Positions 27,089 to 35,604 of a DNA stretch of 35,671 bases are shown here, one piece after another; the stretch's first letter is position 1; each line of letters opens with the position of its first letter. The notes beneath the pieces were generated by a model. It saw only the letters and a program-made list of their open reading frames with translations. It ran no database searches and had not been told where the DNA came from. The DNA lies in IMG/VR virus record IMGVR_UViG_3300032093_000422, positions 1 through 35,671 of that record; one strand, 5' to 3'. Made by a program: the position numbers and the translations under genes. Source of the DNA: a virus.

Positions 27089-28423
27089 ATGTATCTAAAC
27101 GAAACATATGCAAAAAAGTGGGCTCCAGTTCTTGATCACTCAGAACTCCCAAAGATCACAGATCCGTACAAGCGTGCAGTTACTGCACTCGTTCTAGAGA
27201 ATCAAGAGCGTGCCCTTATGGAAGAGTCACGCACAATGCAAAACCTCTGGGAAACATCACCAGCCAACGCAGTTGGCGGCGGTATGTCACCAGTTGTTGG
27301 CTCAGAAGGTGGAATCAAGGGTTTCGACCCAATTCTCATCGGTCTAGTCCGTCGTGCACTACCAAACCTAATGGCTTATGACATCTGCGGCGTTCAGCCA
27401 ATGACAGGTCCAACAGGTTTGATCTTCGCAATGCGTTCAGTCTATGCATCTGCATCAGCACGTGGCGGTGAGGCTCTATACACAGAAGCCAACACAGCAC
27501 ACTCTGGCACAGGCGACCATACGCTAAACACAAGTGTAAACTTTGGTGAAGCAAATGATGCAATCTTTGGTCTAGCCAACACTGGCACAGGCATGGCAAC
27601 AACAACCGCAGAAGATCTAACCATGAAGTACATGGGCTTCCAGATTGATCGCGTTTCTGTTACAGCCAAGTCACGTGGCTTGCAAGCAGCTTACACGCTA
27701 GAACTTGCACAAGATCTCAAGGCAATTCACGGTCTCGATGCAGAAACAGAATTGACAAATATTTTGTCAACTGAAATTCTTGCAGAAATCAACCGCGAAG
27801 TTGTTCGTACGATCTATGCAACTGCTAACGTTGGTATCACAAGCGTATCACAGAATGTTGTCAACCTTTCAAGTTCAACAATCTCTGATGCAGCAGGTGG
27901 CACATCAGGTCGCTGGCAGGTTGAGAAGTACAAGTCACTTCTATTCCGCATCGAACAAGCAGCCAATAAGATCAGCAAAGACACTCGTCGTGGTAAGGGC
28001 AACATCCTCATCGTTTCAACCGATGTGGCATCAGCTCTTGCAATGACTGGTCTTCTTGATTACAATTCTGCTCTAAGCAACAACACAAACCTAACAGTTG
28101 ACGACACTGGCAACACCTTCGCAGGTACGCTATTCGGACGCTTGAAGGTCTATGTTGACCCATATTCTGTTGCTGGTAGCGACTATGTCGTTGTTGGTTA
28201 CAAGGGTACAAATGCTTACGACGCTGGCTTGTTCTACTGCCCATACGTCCCACTCCAGATGGTTCGCGCAATCGACCCAACAACCTACCAGCCAAAGGTT
28301 GGCTTCAAGACCCGTTATGGTCTAGTTGCAAATCCTTTCGCAACAGGTGCTGGAACAGGCGCTCTAGCAGACGGAACGAACTACTACTATCGTAAGTTCA
28401 AGGTCCTAAACGTCAATCAATAA
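27089..28423 (+). CDS. gp23: Major capsid protein gp23
   Basis: A 444-residue HK97-fold capsid protein. Hallmarks are 'NETYAKKWAPVLDHSELPKI', 'TAVLLENQE'-like helix, 'GFDPILIGLVRRALPNLMAYDICGVQPMTGPTGLIFAMRS' (about 77-116), 'MGFQIDRVSVTAKSRGLQAAYTLELAQDLKAIHGLDAE' and 'NILIVSTDVASALAMTGLLDY'. Maturation cleavage by gp21 is expected in the N-terminal region; 'NLWE' ending at residue 55 fits the (L/I)xE rule. Ribosome site AGGAG at 27075-27079. A strong terminator follows, as expected for the most abundant protein of the virion. Confidence 0.97.
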   Translation: MYLNETYAKKWAPVLDHSELPKITDPYKRAVTALVLENQERALMEESRTMQNLWETSPANAVGGGMSPVVGSEGGIKGFDPILIGLVRRALPNLMAYDICGVQPMTGPTGLIFAMRSVYASASARGGEALYTEANTAHSGTGDHTLNTSVNFGEANDAIFGLANTGTGMATTTAEDLTMKYMGFQIDRVSVTAKSRGLQAAYTLELAQDLKAIHGLDAETELTNILSTEILAEINREVVRTIYATANVGITSVSQNVVNLSSSTISDAAGGTSGRWQVEKYKSLLFRIEQAANKISKDTRRGKGNILIVSTDVASALAMTGLLDYNSALSNNTNLTVDDTGNTFAGTLFGRLKVYVDPYSVAGSDYVVVGYKGTNAYDAGLFYCPYVPLQMVRAIDPTTYQPKVGFKTRYGLVANPFATGAGTGALADGTNYYYRKFKVLNVNQ

Positions 28424-28478
28424 TTGATGTGCTAGTAAGTTATTGCCGACTGTATAAAAACAATAAGGCAAAGAACTG

Positions 28479-28506
28479 GGGGGAGTCGAAAGACTCCCCC
28501 TTTTTT
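28479..28506 (+). terminator. Strong intrinsic terminator after gp23
   Basis: A 9-bp perfect stem (28479-28487 GGGGGAGTC with 28492-28500 GACTCCCCC), a stable GAAA tetraloop and six Ts. This is a textbook intrinsic terminator, placed 56 nt after the capsid gene stop. Confidence 0.95.
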
Positions 28507-28511
28507 GTTAC

Positions 28512-28518
28512 CTAAATA
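28512..28518 (+). promoter_or_regulatory. Late promoter, CTAAATA type
   Basis: CTAAATA six bases after the T-run of the terminator and 36 nt before the ATG at 28548. It restarts late transcription for the single gp3-like gene, which is followed by another terminator. Confidence 0.75.
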
Positions 28519-28547
28519 TTTGATAATCCGATTACGGAAACTAATAG

Positions 28548-29090
28548 ATGACAGCGCTGACTAGAGCACCGTACAACAAAGATCTTTTGCAAAGTACAAA
28601 ATTTCGAGTGACGTTCGATCGTTTGCCTGGAACAACGTACTTTTGTCAAACTGCAAACTTTCCTGGAGTTTCTCTTACAGAAATTCCAAGACAAACTCCA
28701 TTTGTAGATCTGTATGTTCCTGGCGAAAAGATTGTGTATGATACATTCAACATCACGTTTCTTGTTGATGAAGATCTGCGTGCATGGACAGATATTCATG
28801 ATTGGATTCGCGCTACAACGTTTCCAACTGATTTCAAAGAGTATTTGGATTTAAGAAGACTCGATCGAGCTGCAAACTTCAGAGCAAACTATAATAACAA
28901 ACCTCAATATAGCAGCGCAATATTAAGTTTGTATACAAACAAAAACAATTCAAACTTTCGTGTGAAGTTTATAGATTTGTTTCCAACATCGCTTTCAACG
29001 ATTTTATTTTCATCTCAAGATTCTGCAGAGAATATTGTCACAGCAGATGCAACGTTTAGATTCTCTTACTACGATTACGAAAGAATCTAG
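28548..29090 (+). CDS. gp3: Tail completion protein gp3-like
   Basis: A 180-residue protein with the tail-tube-like layout: 'STKFRVTFDRLPGTTYFCQTANFPGVSLTEIPRQTPFVDLYVPGEKIVYDTFNITFLVDEDL' (about 16-77) parallels the tube fold of gp19, and it ends 'ATFRFSYYDYE'. T4 gp3, which terminates the tail tube, has about the same length (176), and marine T4-like phages have gp3 between gp23 and uvsY. Assignment rests on fold pattern and gene order; another tube-like protein such as a gp54-type initiator is the alternative. It is a monocistronic late unit between two terminators. Confidence 0.68.
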   Translation: MTALTRAPYNKDLLQSTKFRVTFDRLPGTTYFCQTANFPGVSLTEIPRQTPFVDLYVPGEKIVYDTFNITFLVDEDLRAWTDIHDWIRATTFPTDFKEYLDLRRLDRAANFRANYNNKPQYSSAILSLYTNKNNSNFRVKFIDLFPTSLSTILFSSQDSAENIVTADATFRFSYYDYERI

Positions 29091-29151
29091 ATATTAATTA
29101 TTGAGAGTTCGTTCATACCGAACATACTCATTATACTAGTGCAATGTTTGT

Positions 29152-29180
29152 AAGACAACTCTTGGTATGAGTTGTCTTTT
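29152..29180 (+). terminator. Intrinsic terminator after gp3, overlapping the uvsY promoter
   Basis: A 10-bp perfect stem (29152-29161 AAGACAACTC with 29169-29178 GAGTTGTCTT), 7-nt loop and TTTT. Its 3' arm also contains the -35 hexamer of the promoter for uvsY. A smaller stem, GTTCG/CGAAC at 29108-29123, lies upstream without a T run. Confidence 0.8.
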
Positions 29181-29200
29181 GATTGAATATGATGTATAAT
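29172..29200 (+). promoter_or_regulatory. Sigma70-type promoter for the uvsY operon
   Basis: TTGTCT (29172-29177), 17-nt spacer, perfect TATAAT (29195-29200). The expected start of transcription is about 29207, right at the ATG of uvsY (29208), which implies a leaderless or almost leaderless message. It would be read by host RNA polymerase early or midway in infection. Confidence 0.75.
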
Positions 29201-29207
29201 TCCATGT

Positions 29208-29657
29208 ATGAAAATAGAAACACCTCCACTCGAAGAATTAATGCAGCAATGGGAAAAGGATTCCGAAGTTGATACTACGGAACCTGGCAAAGAGATCTTG
29301 CGTATTCCATTGATTCATAACAAGTATAACAAATATTTGTCACTGCACAATCTTGCAGCCAAACGCGCATCGCTTGAGTTTGACAAATTAAAGAAACTCA
29401 AGTGGATGTATTACAGTGGCAAGTTAGATCAAGAAGAATTAGATAAACTTGGTTGGGAACCATTTCGTTTTACTCTTAAATCAGACATGCAAGTTTATCT
29501 TGATGGCGATGATGATCTAAACAAACTCAAACGCAAGAAAGCATATCACGAAGAGTCTGCAAACTTTTGCACCAATGTCATGAAAGAACTTAACAATCGC
29601 ACATGGCAATTGAAAGAGTACATGGGTTGGGAGAAGTTTATCCAAGGTGCTCGATGA
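29208..29657 (+). CDS. uvsY: UvsY recombination mediator
   Basis: A 149-residue protein matching T4 UvsY (137 residues), which loads the UvsX recombinase onto gp32-coated single-stranded DNA. Conserved are the N-terminal 'LEELMQQWEKDSEVD', then 'EILRIPLIHNKYNKYLSLHNLAAKR', and 'LKWMYYSGKLDQEELDKLGW' (compare 'DYYSGRGD' in T4), plus a C-terminal helix 'NFCTNVMKELNNRTWQLKEYMGWEKF'. The start at 29208 retains the N-terminal helix of the family; a Met at residue 12 is an alternative. No ribosome site precedes the ATG, consistent with a leaderless transcript. Its stop overlaps the uvsW start (ATGA). Confidence 0.9.
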   Translation: MKIETPPLEELMQQWEKDSEVDTTEPGKEILRIPLIHNKYNKYLSLHNLAAKRASLEFDKLKKLKWMYYSGKLDQEELDKLGWEPFRFTLKSDMQVYLDGDDDLNKLKRKKAYHEESANFCTNVMKELNNRTWQLKEYMGWEKFIQGAR

Positions 29658-31120
29658 TTGAACACGTCGTTGTTGAGAAAGTTAGTAACATCTACGTTCA
29701 GGTGCATGCTGATGATGGCATCATTCGTGAGATGTCTGAATTTTTTACGTTCTCAACTCCAGGCTATCAATTCTCACCAGCCTTTCGAAACAAATATTGG
29801 GACGGCAAGATTCGTCTGTTAAATACGAACACCAAACAGATCTATGTTGGTCTTGTTCCGTATATCAAAAAGTTTTGCAAGGATAGCAATTATGGATTTG
29901 AATACCTCGATGAAGAAAAAGAAGTTCACCCGATTGACACGAAAAATCTCGCAACTGCTTTATCACTTCCGATGGAGCCGAGAGATTATCAGTATCTCGC
30001 TTCTAGCGTCGGACTTACGAAGAAGAGAACTGTACTCATTTCACCAACAGCGTCAGGAAAATCGTTAATCATCTATATGATGATTCGCCACTTGCTTAAC
30101 ACAGGCAAGAAGCGCGGATTGTTGATTGTCCCTACAATCAATCTCGTCACTCAAATGCACTCTGACTTCAAAAACTATTCCAGTTTAAATGGTTGGGATG
30201 TAGACAAGTATTGCCAAAAGATTTATGGTGGTGAAAGTAAGATTCCAGATACTGATCTGATCATCTCTACATGGCAAAGTATCTACGACATGCCGAAGAA
30301 ATACTTTGCGCAGTTTGATTTTATCATCGGCGACGAAGCACATACGTTCAAAGCAAAGTCATTGACTTCTATCATGACAAAGTTAATTAACTGTGATGTG
30401 CGTATTGGCACGACAGGAACACTTGATGACAGTAAAGTAAACAAACTTGTTCTTGAAGGATTGTTTGGTCCGACGTTTAAAGTTATCTCAACAAAAGAAC
30501 TCATTGAACGCAAACAATTAGCCAATTTCAGCATCAAGTGTATTGTATTAAAATATCCTGAGATAGTTTGTAAGACTGTCAAAGGATTTACATATCCTGA
30601 TGAGATGAACTTTCTGACACAACATGAAGGTCGGAATAAGTTTATCACTGAACTTGCTTTGAATCTCAATGGCAATACACTTGTTTTATTTACTTATGTA
30701 GAGAAACACGGTAAACTATTATATGAATGGATACAAGAGAAGGCTGGCAACCGCAAAGTCTTTTTTATTCATGGTGGGGTTGAGGCTGAAGATCGCGAAG
30801 CAGTGAGACATATCACTGAACAAGAAAATGATGCGATCATTGTAGCGAGTTATGGAACGTTCTCTACTGGAGTCAATATCCGTAACCTACATAATATTAT
30901 ATTCTCTTCACCAACAAAGAGTAAAATTCGCGCTCTTCAATCCATTGGTCGTGTGCTGCGTTTGGGTGATAACAAAGACGCCGCTACACTTTACGATGTT
31001 GCTGATGATTTGCGTTATGGTCCTTATACGAACTTCACATTGAAGCACTATGAGGAACGAGTGAAGATCTACAGCGAAGAAAAATTTCCTTTCACAACCA
31101 ATAACGTAAGGATAAGTTAA
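29654..31120 (+). CDS. uvsW: UvsW RNA-DNA / DNA helicase
   Basis: A 488-residue superfamily-2 helicase. In T4, UvsW (503 residues) unwinds R-loops and branch-migrates recombination intermediates, switching replication from origin- to recombination-dependent mode. The N-terminal DNA-binding domain (1-100) precedes the Q motif near Gln113 ('RDYQ'), Walker A 'SPTASGKS' (130-137), 'DEAH' (227-230), 'GTTGT' (252-256), motif V 'ASYGTFSTGVNI' and motif VI 'QSIGRVLRLG'. The ATG at 29654 overlapping the uvsY stop is preferred to an ATG at 29603 inside uvsY. It ends one base into the next gene start. Confidence 0.94.
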   Translation: MIEHVVVEKVSNIYVQVHADDGIIREMSEFFTFSTPGYQFSPAFRNKYWDGKIRLLNTNTKQIYVGLVPYIKKFCKDSNYGFEYLDEEKEVHPIDTKNLATALSLPMEPRDYQYLASSVGLTKKRTVLISPTASGKSLIIYMMIRHLLNTGKKRGLLIVPTINLVTQMHSDFKNYSSLNGWDVDKYCQKIYGGESKIPDTDLIISTWQSIYDMPKKYFAQFDFIIGDEAHTFKAKSLTSIMTKLINCDVRIGTTGTLDDSKVNKLVLEGLFGPTFKVISTKELIERKQLANFSIKCIVLKYPEIVCKTVKGFTYPDEMNFLTQHEGRNKFITELALNLNGNTLVLFTYVEKHGKLLYEWIQEKAGNRKVFFIHGGVEAEDREAVRHITEQENDAIIVASYGTFSTGVNIRNLHNIIFSSPTKSKIRALQSIGRVLRLGDNKDAATLYDVADDLRYGPYTNFTLKHYEERVKIYSEEKFPFTTNNVRIS

Positions 31121-31557
31121 TGACAGAAGAAGTTGTAGAATATAAGCCAAAAGGCGAACTCAAATTTGTTCGCCTAAGAACACTTCCAGATGATATCATT
31201 GGATATGTGACCTATAAAGAAGGTTACATCGTCGTAGAATTGCCATTGCGTATTGAGATTGAAACTCTTTTTGATGAAGGTCGTCAGATTTTAGCGATGC
31301 AGGAATATCTCCCTCAATCTGTTATTTCTATCAAGGAAGTTGATATTGATAATGCAGATGTATTGTTTGCAACTCCAGTTAATGCTGAATTTGTTGAGCA
31401 GTATGAATATGTTGCTGACTTTTTTTATAACAACGAACATAATCTAAAGAATCCACAAAAGAAAAAGGCTCGTGCAAAGAAAGTAGAAGATCTACAAGAA
31501 AATGTCGTGTCAATACTCGAAGCATTACAATCTAAAAAGGACAAACCAGTACACTAA
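31120..31557 (+). CDS. Hypothetical, possible Sm/Hfq-like small barrel
   Basis: A 145-residue protein of unknown function between uvsW and gp55. Residues 12-60 ('ELKFVRLRTLPDDIIGYVTYKEGYIVVELPLRIEIE') have the strand pattern of a small Sm/SH3-type barrel, as in similarly placed proteins of marine T4-like phages. The C-terminal third is helical and Lys-rich ('NPQKKKARAKKVEDLQ'), which could bind nucleic acid. The start overlaps the uvsW stop by one base, with AAGGA upstream, and gp55 begins two bases after its stop. An RNA-binding or transcription-related role is only a guess from fold pattern and neighbours. Confidence 0.65.
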   Translation: MTEEVVEYKPKGELKFVRLRTLPDDIIGYVTYKEGYIVVELPLRIEIETLFDEGRQILAMQEYLPQSVISIKEVDIDNADVLFATPVNAEFVEQYEYVADFFYNNEHNLKNPQKKKARAKKVEDLQENVVSILEALQSKKDKPVH

Positions 31558-31559
31558 TT

Positions 31560-32099
31560 ATGGCAAAGAATCACTATATCAATAACAAGGATTTCCTCAA
31601 GGAAATGACTGCATATCGCACAGCAATTCGCAAGGCAAAGAGACTTGGTCAGCCAAAGCCACAGATTCCTCGCTATGTTGCTGAGTGCTTCATGAAGATC
31701 GCTGAGAATCTTTCACACAAACCAAACTTCTTGTCATATACTTTCCGCGACGAAATGGTTGCAGATGCAATTGAAAACTGCGTGATGTATGTTGACAATT
31801 TTGATCCTGCGAAATCAAGCAATCCATTTGCCTATTTCACTCAAATAGTATATTATGCATTCTTACGCCGCATTCAGAAAGAAAAGAAGCAACTCTATGT
31901 CAAGTACAAATCAACTGAGACTGCTGGAATACTCGACGAGTTTGAACTCAATGAGAATGAAGATGGAACTTTTAGACAGTTTGAATTGTATGAAAACATC
32001 TCAGAGTTTATTGTAAATTATGAGAATGCTCGTAAAGAAAAGAAAGCCAAGAAAGCAGCAGGATTAGAAAAGTTTGTTGATGAGGAAGTTGTGAAGTGA
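31560..32099 (+). CDS. gp55: Late-transcription sigma factor gp55
   Basis: A 179-residue homologue of T4 gp55 (185 residues), the divergent sigma factor that directs host RNA polymerase to TATAAATA late promoters together with the sliding clamp and gp33. Matching segments are 'YINNKDFLKEMTAYR' (compare 'YVNNKELLQAIIDW' in T4), 'MKIAENLSHKPNFLSYTFRDEMVADAIENCVMYVDNFDPAKSSNPFAYFTQIVYYAFLRRIQKEKKQ' (about 45-112, the sigma region-2-like core). Its own promoters match the many TATAAATA/CTAAATA boxes in this window. It overlaps the gp47 GTG start by four bases. Confidence 0.92.
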   Translation: MAKNHYINNKDFLKEMTAYRTAIRKAKRLGQPKPQIPRYVAECFMKIAENLSHKPNFLSYTFRDEMVADAIENCVMYVDNFDPAKSSNPFAYFTQIVYYAFLRRIQKEKKQLYVKYKSTETAGILDEFELNENEDGTFRQFELYENISEFIVNYENARKEKKAKKAAGLEKFVDEEVVK

Positions 32100-33151
32100 A
32101 AATTGCAATACTTGGAGATACTCATTTTGGCATGAGAGGTGATAGCATTGCCTTTCACAATCATTACAGAGACTTCTATCTAAATACGTTCTTTCCTTAT
32201 TTGGTGCAAAATGGAATTACCACCATCTTTCAGTTGGGTGACTTATTTGATCGTCGGAAGTATATCTCTTTTCAGTCTCTTGCTCTTTGCCGTCGTTACT
32301 TTTTTGATCAGTTAGTCAAACACGATATCCAATGCCGTGTGTTACTTGGCAATCATGATATTTTCTTCAAGAACACTCTTGAAGTAAACTCGCCAGACTT
32401 GCTCTTGCGGGATTATGAAGATCATGTGATTCTTTATGACAAACCATCGATGTGGATGGGAGTTGATATTATTCCGTGGATTTGCAAAGACAACGAATTC
32501 GAGATCATGGACTTCATCAAGCGCAGCAGCAATCAAATATGCTTCGGTCACTTTGAACTTGCTGGCTTTGAGATGGATCGCGGCAACATCTGCCATGAAG
32601 GCATGGATCCAAGTATTCTAAACAAGTACGATCTCACTCTTTCTGGTCATTTTCATCACAAGAGCAACAGCGGCAGTATTGTATATGTCGGCACTCCTGG
32701 AGAAATGACTTGGGCTGATTATAACGATGAACGTGGGTTTCATGTTCTTGATACAGAGACTCGAGAACTGACGTTTATTCCCAATCCAGAAAAGATGTTT
32801 TACAAGATCAAATATAACGATGATGAGTTGTATTATAACGATATTGTAAATGCTGATTATTCTTACTTGAATGGAAAGTTTCTCAAGATTGTTGTCGAGA
32901 AGCGTAATAACTCATTCTTATTTGACACATTGATTGATACAATTACAAAAGCGTCTCCACTCGAGGTTGCGGTTGTTGAAGACTTTTCTGAGATCACTGA
33001 CAACGTCGAAGTCGATATTGATCAAGCAGAAGATACAATTACAATCTTAAATAAGTATGTTGATGGCTTGACATTGCCAGTAGAATCAGATAAAATAAAG
33101 AATGTTCTGCGCGATGTGTACAATCAAGCATTGTCCATGGAGACTGTGTGA
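32096..33151 (+). CDS. gp47: Recombination endonuclease subunit gp47 (SbcD/Mre11-like)
   Basis: A 351-residue calcineurin-type phosphoesterase, the nuclease partner of gp46. Metal-binding motifs in order: 'ILGDTHFG' (Asp8, His10), 'QLGDLFDRR' (Asp49), 'LLGNHDIF' (Asn86, His87), 'FGHFE' (His152) and 'SGHFHHK' (His185, His187). T4 gp47 is 339 residues. With gp46 it resects DNA ends for UvsX-driven recombination and host-DNA degradation. It starts at GTG overlapping the gp55 stop (GTGA), and its end overlaps the gp46 GTG, so gp55-gp47-gp46 are translationally linked. Confidence 0.94.
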   Translation: MKIAILGDTHFGMRGDSIAFHNHYRDFYLNTFFPYLVQNGITTIFQLGDLFDRRKYISFQSLALCRRYFFDQLVKHDIQCRVLLGNHDIFFKNTLEVNSPDLLLRDYEDHVILYDKPSMWMGVDIIPWICKDNEFEIMDFIKRSSNQICFGHFELAGFEMDRGNICHEGMDPSILNKYDLTLSGHFHHKSNSGSIVYVGTPGEMTWADYNDERGFHVLDTETRELTFIPNPEKMFYKIKYNDDELYYNDIVNADYSYLNGKFLKIVVEKRNNSFLFDTLIDTITKASPLEVAVVEDFSEITDNVEVDIDQAEDTITILNKYVDGLTLPVESDKIKNVLRDVYNQALSMETV

Positions 33152-34854
33152 TATTCTTTTCTAAAGTTCGATACAAGAACTTCCTTTCAACTGGAAATAT
33201 CTTTACTGAGATCGATCTTGGTGCGCATCCAACAACGCTCATTGTTGGTGAGAATGGTGCAGGTAAATCCACGTTTCTTGATGCAATTACGTTTGCATTG
33301 TTCGGCAAACCATTTCGTAATATCAATAAGCCACAACTCGTCAACTCAATCAACGAAAAAGATTGCGTTGTAGAAATCGAATTTAAGATTGGCAAGATCA
33401 ATTACAAAGTTGTTCGTGGTATTAAGCCAAACACTTTTGAGATTTATGTTGATGGTAGTTTATTGAATCAAGACGCCAAAGCCAAAGATTATCAGGACTA
33501 TCTTGAGAAAGTTATTCTCAAGATGAACTACAAATCATTTACGCAGATTGTAATCCTGGGATCAACAAACTTCACTCCGTTCATGCAGTTGTCAGCAGCG
33601 GACCGTAGAACAGTGATTGAAGATCTGCTTGATATTCAAATCTTTTCTTCAATGAATGTAATCGTGAAGAATAAACTGCATACTCTGAAAGACGAAGCAG
33701 CACAACTTAAAATACAAATTGATAATACCAAAGATAAAATCGAATTGCATAAGAAACATCTTGACGAACTCAAGAAAAATACGAAAGAAATTATAGACGC
33801 AAAGAAACAAGAAGTTGTAGAGAATAAAGCATCACTCTCTTCACTTGAAACAGAAGCAACAACTAAAGAAGTAGAAATTGATACAATAGTAAACGAAACT
33901 GCAGACGAAGATAATACAACTAGAAAATTCAACAAACTAAATCAACTTGAAGCCAAGATCGAAGGGAATATCCAGAAACTCGAGAAAGACATCGAGTTCT
34001 ATTCTGTAAATTCGACTTGTCCAACCTGCGATCAGGCTATCAATAACAAAGACGAAAAAGTACACACTTGTAATAGTAAAATCACAGAACTAACCGAAGG
34101 TCTAACAAAACTAAAGGAAGAGAGTGATGCCGTTCTACAGCGAATCAATACCATCAAAGCAGTTCAAAAACAACTCAAGTCTCTTGAGCAAGATCTTGTG
34201 CGTATTAATACTTCTCGCAGCCAGATTCGAAAGTACATCGCGAAACTTGAAACAGAGATTGCAGAAATAGAAAGCAAACCAGCCATGAGCGATGAGTTCA
34301 AGGCACAAAGCAAAACATTACTCAACGCACTACAAGCATTTAACGATAAAAGAAAAGAAGTATCTGAACAAACACAAAACTACGATATTGTCGCGCAGTT
34401 GCTTAAAGATGGCGGGATTAAGTCGAAAATCATTAAGCAGTACGTTCCAGTCATAAACAAACTGGTTAATAAGTATTTGGCTGCGATGGACTTCTTTGTC
34501 AATTTTAATATTGACGAGGAGTTCAAGGAGACCATCAAGTCTCGTCACCGAGATGATTTCAGTTATGAAAACTTCTCAGAGGGTGAAAAGAAACGTATTG
34601 ATCTAGCACTCTTGTTCACTTGGAGGTCGGTCGCCAAGTTGAAGAACAGTGTCAATACAAATCTGCTCATCTTCGACGAGGTCTTTGATGGTTCTCTTGA
34701 CATTAATGGTACTGAAGAATTTATGAAGTTGATAAATATGATGAATGAAGGTACAAATATCTTCGTGATCACACATAAGTCTGATCAGATGGTTGATAAG
34801 TTCAAGCATACAATTCGATTCGGGAAAGTTAAGAACTTCTCACAAATGGTGTAA
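33148..34854 (+). CDS. gp46: Recombination endonuclease subunit gp46 (SbcC/Rad50-like)
   Basis: A 568-residue SMC-like ATPase (T4 gp46 560). Walker A 'GENGAGKST' (34-42), long coiled coils on both sides of a zinc hook 'CPTC' (291-294), ABC signature 'FSEGEKKR' (476-483) and Walker B 'LLIFDE' (506-511) followed by the D-loop region. The hook dimerises two molecules through zinc while the heads hold gp47. The start is GTG at 33148, overlapping the gp47 stop. The very Lys/Glu-rich middle is normal for the coiled coil. Confidence 0.95.
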   Translation: MIFFSKVRYKNFLSTGNIFTEIDLGAHPTTLIVGENGAGKSTFLDAITFALFGKPFRNINKPQLVNSINEKDCVVEIEFKIGKINYKVVRGIKPNTFEIYVDGSLLNQDAKAKDYQDYLEKVILKMNYKSFTQIVILGSTNFTPFMQLSAADRRTVIEDLLDIQIFSSMNVIVKNKLHTLKDEAAQLKIQIDNTKDKIELHKKHLDELKKNTKEIIDAKKQEVVENKASLSSLETEATTKEVEIDTIVNETADEDNTTRKFNKLNQLEAKIEGNIQKLEKDIEFYSVNSTCPTCDQAINNKDEKVHTCNSKITELTEGLTKLKEESDAVLQRINTIKAVQKQLKSLEQDLVRINTSRSQIRKYIAKLETEIAEIESKPAMSDEFKAQSKTLLNALQAFNDKRKEVSEQTQNYDIVAQLLKDGGIKSKIIKQYVPVINKLVNKYLAAMDFFVNFNIDEEFKETIKSRHRDDFSYENFSEGEKKRIDLALLFTWRSVAKLKNSVNTNLLIFDEVFDGSLDINGTEEFMKLINMMNEGTNIFVITHKSDQMVDKFKHTIRFGKVKNFSQMV

Positions 34855-34856
34855 TT

Positions 34857-35570
34857 ATGGCAAAAATAGTAAAGTATCATAATGGCTCGTTGATTGAATA
34901 TGAAATTTATAAATTGGTAGATTTCTATGATCCAATTCTTCGTCAGCCAACTATTCCAGTAAAACTTGAAACTGCAGCAGATAGAAAAAATGCTGACACA
35001 GTCGCACTATCATTAGCTGAGACATTATCAAAGTCTCAAGGTCTTGGTCTTTCTGCAAATCAATGCGGAAGAACTGAACGCATGTTTGCCATTAACATGG
35101 GTGAACAAATTTGGACTTTGATCAATCCTGAGATTATCGAAAAATCAGATACACTTTCAGATATGTCGGAAGGGTGCTTGAGTTATCCTGGATTATATTT
35201 GAAACTCAAAAGACCTGATCATATTAAGATAAAGTTTCAAGCAATCAATGGCGAATGGATTGAGCAAGAGTTTGATGGCTTGACTGCAGTTTGTGTTCAA
35301 CACGAGATCGATCATTTAGATGGAAAGATGTTTACTGATCTTGTGAGCCCAATCAAATTAGACTTGGCGAAGAAAAAAGTAAAACAAAATATGAAGCGAT
35401 GGAAGAAATACATCGAACAACAAGAATTGCTTCAAAAACAAATGACAAGTCAGCAGGTTCAGCCAGTGGTTGAGAAACAAGAACCGAAGATACAAATTCT
35501 TGGTGGCAGTGGGGCATTGAATTTCGAGGCTCCGAAAGAACCCGCGAAATTCGTCTATAACCAGGGATGA
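34857..35570 (+). CDS. def: Peptide deformylase
   Basis: A 237-residue peptide deformylase that removes the formyl group from the N-terminal Met of new proteins. Motif I 'GLGLSANQ' (62-69), motif II 'EGCLS' (105-109, metal ligand Cys107) and motif III 'HEIDH' (149-153, two His ligands and catalytic Glu150) are all intact, so it should be active. Beyond the catalytic core there is a Lys/Gln-rich C-terminal extension from about 165 to 237 that ordinary bacterial enzymes lack. Phage deformylases are known from marine T4-like phages. It follows gp46 by two bases and closes the recombination operon. Confidence 0.93.
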   Translation: MAKIVKYHNGSLIEYEIYKLVDFYDPILRQPTIPVKLETAADRKNADTVALSLAETLSKSQGLGLSANQCGRTERMFAINMGEQIWTLINPEIIEKSDTLSDMSEGCLSYPGLYLKLKRPDHIKIKFQAINGEWIEQEFDGLTAVCVQHEIDHLDGKMFTDLVSPIKLDLAKKKVKQNMKRWKKYIEQQELLQKQMTSQQVQPVVEKQEPKIQILGGSGALNFEAPKEPAKFVYNQG

Positions 35571-35604
35571 CGTAAGTTATTGATTCATATAGGGTTTTTC
35601 CCTG

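Noticed and set aside
27240-28300. Minus-strand frames across the capsid gene.
   Set aside because: They oppose one of the best-supported genes, have no promoter or ribosome site and no recognisable protein pattern.
29603-29653. Upstream start for UvsW.
   Set aside because: It would lie within uvsY in another frame; the ATGA overlap start at 29654 fits the operon style and the family N-terminus.
32180-32186. CTAAATA box inside gp47.
   Set aside because: No gene start lies about 30 nt downstream and it is in an early operon; a 7-base motif is expected by chance a few times in this window.
35591-35603. AGGG-TTTTT-CCCT as a terminator after the deformylase gene.
   Set aside because: A 4-bp stem is too weak, and the T-run is in the loop rather than after the stem.
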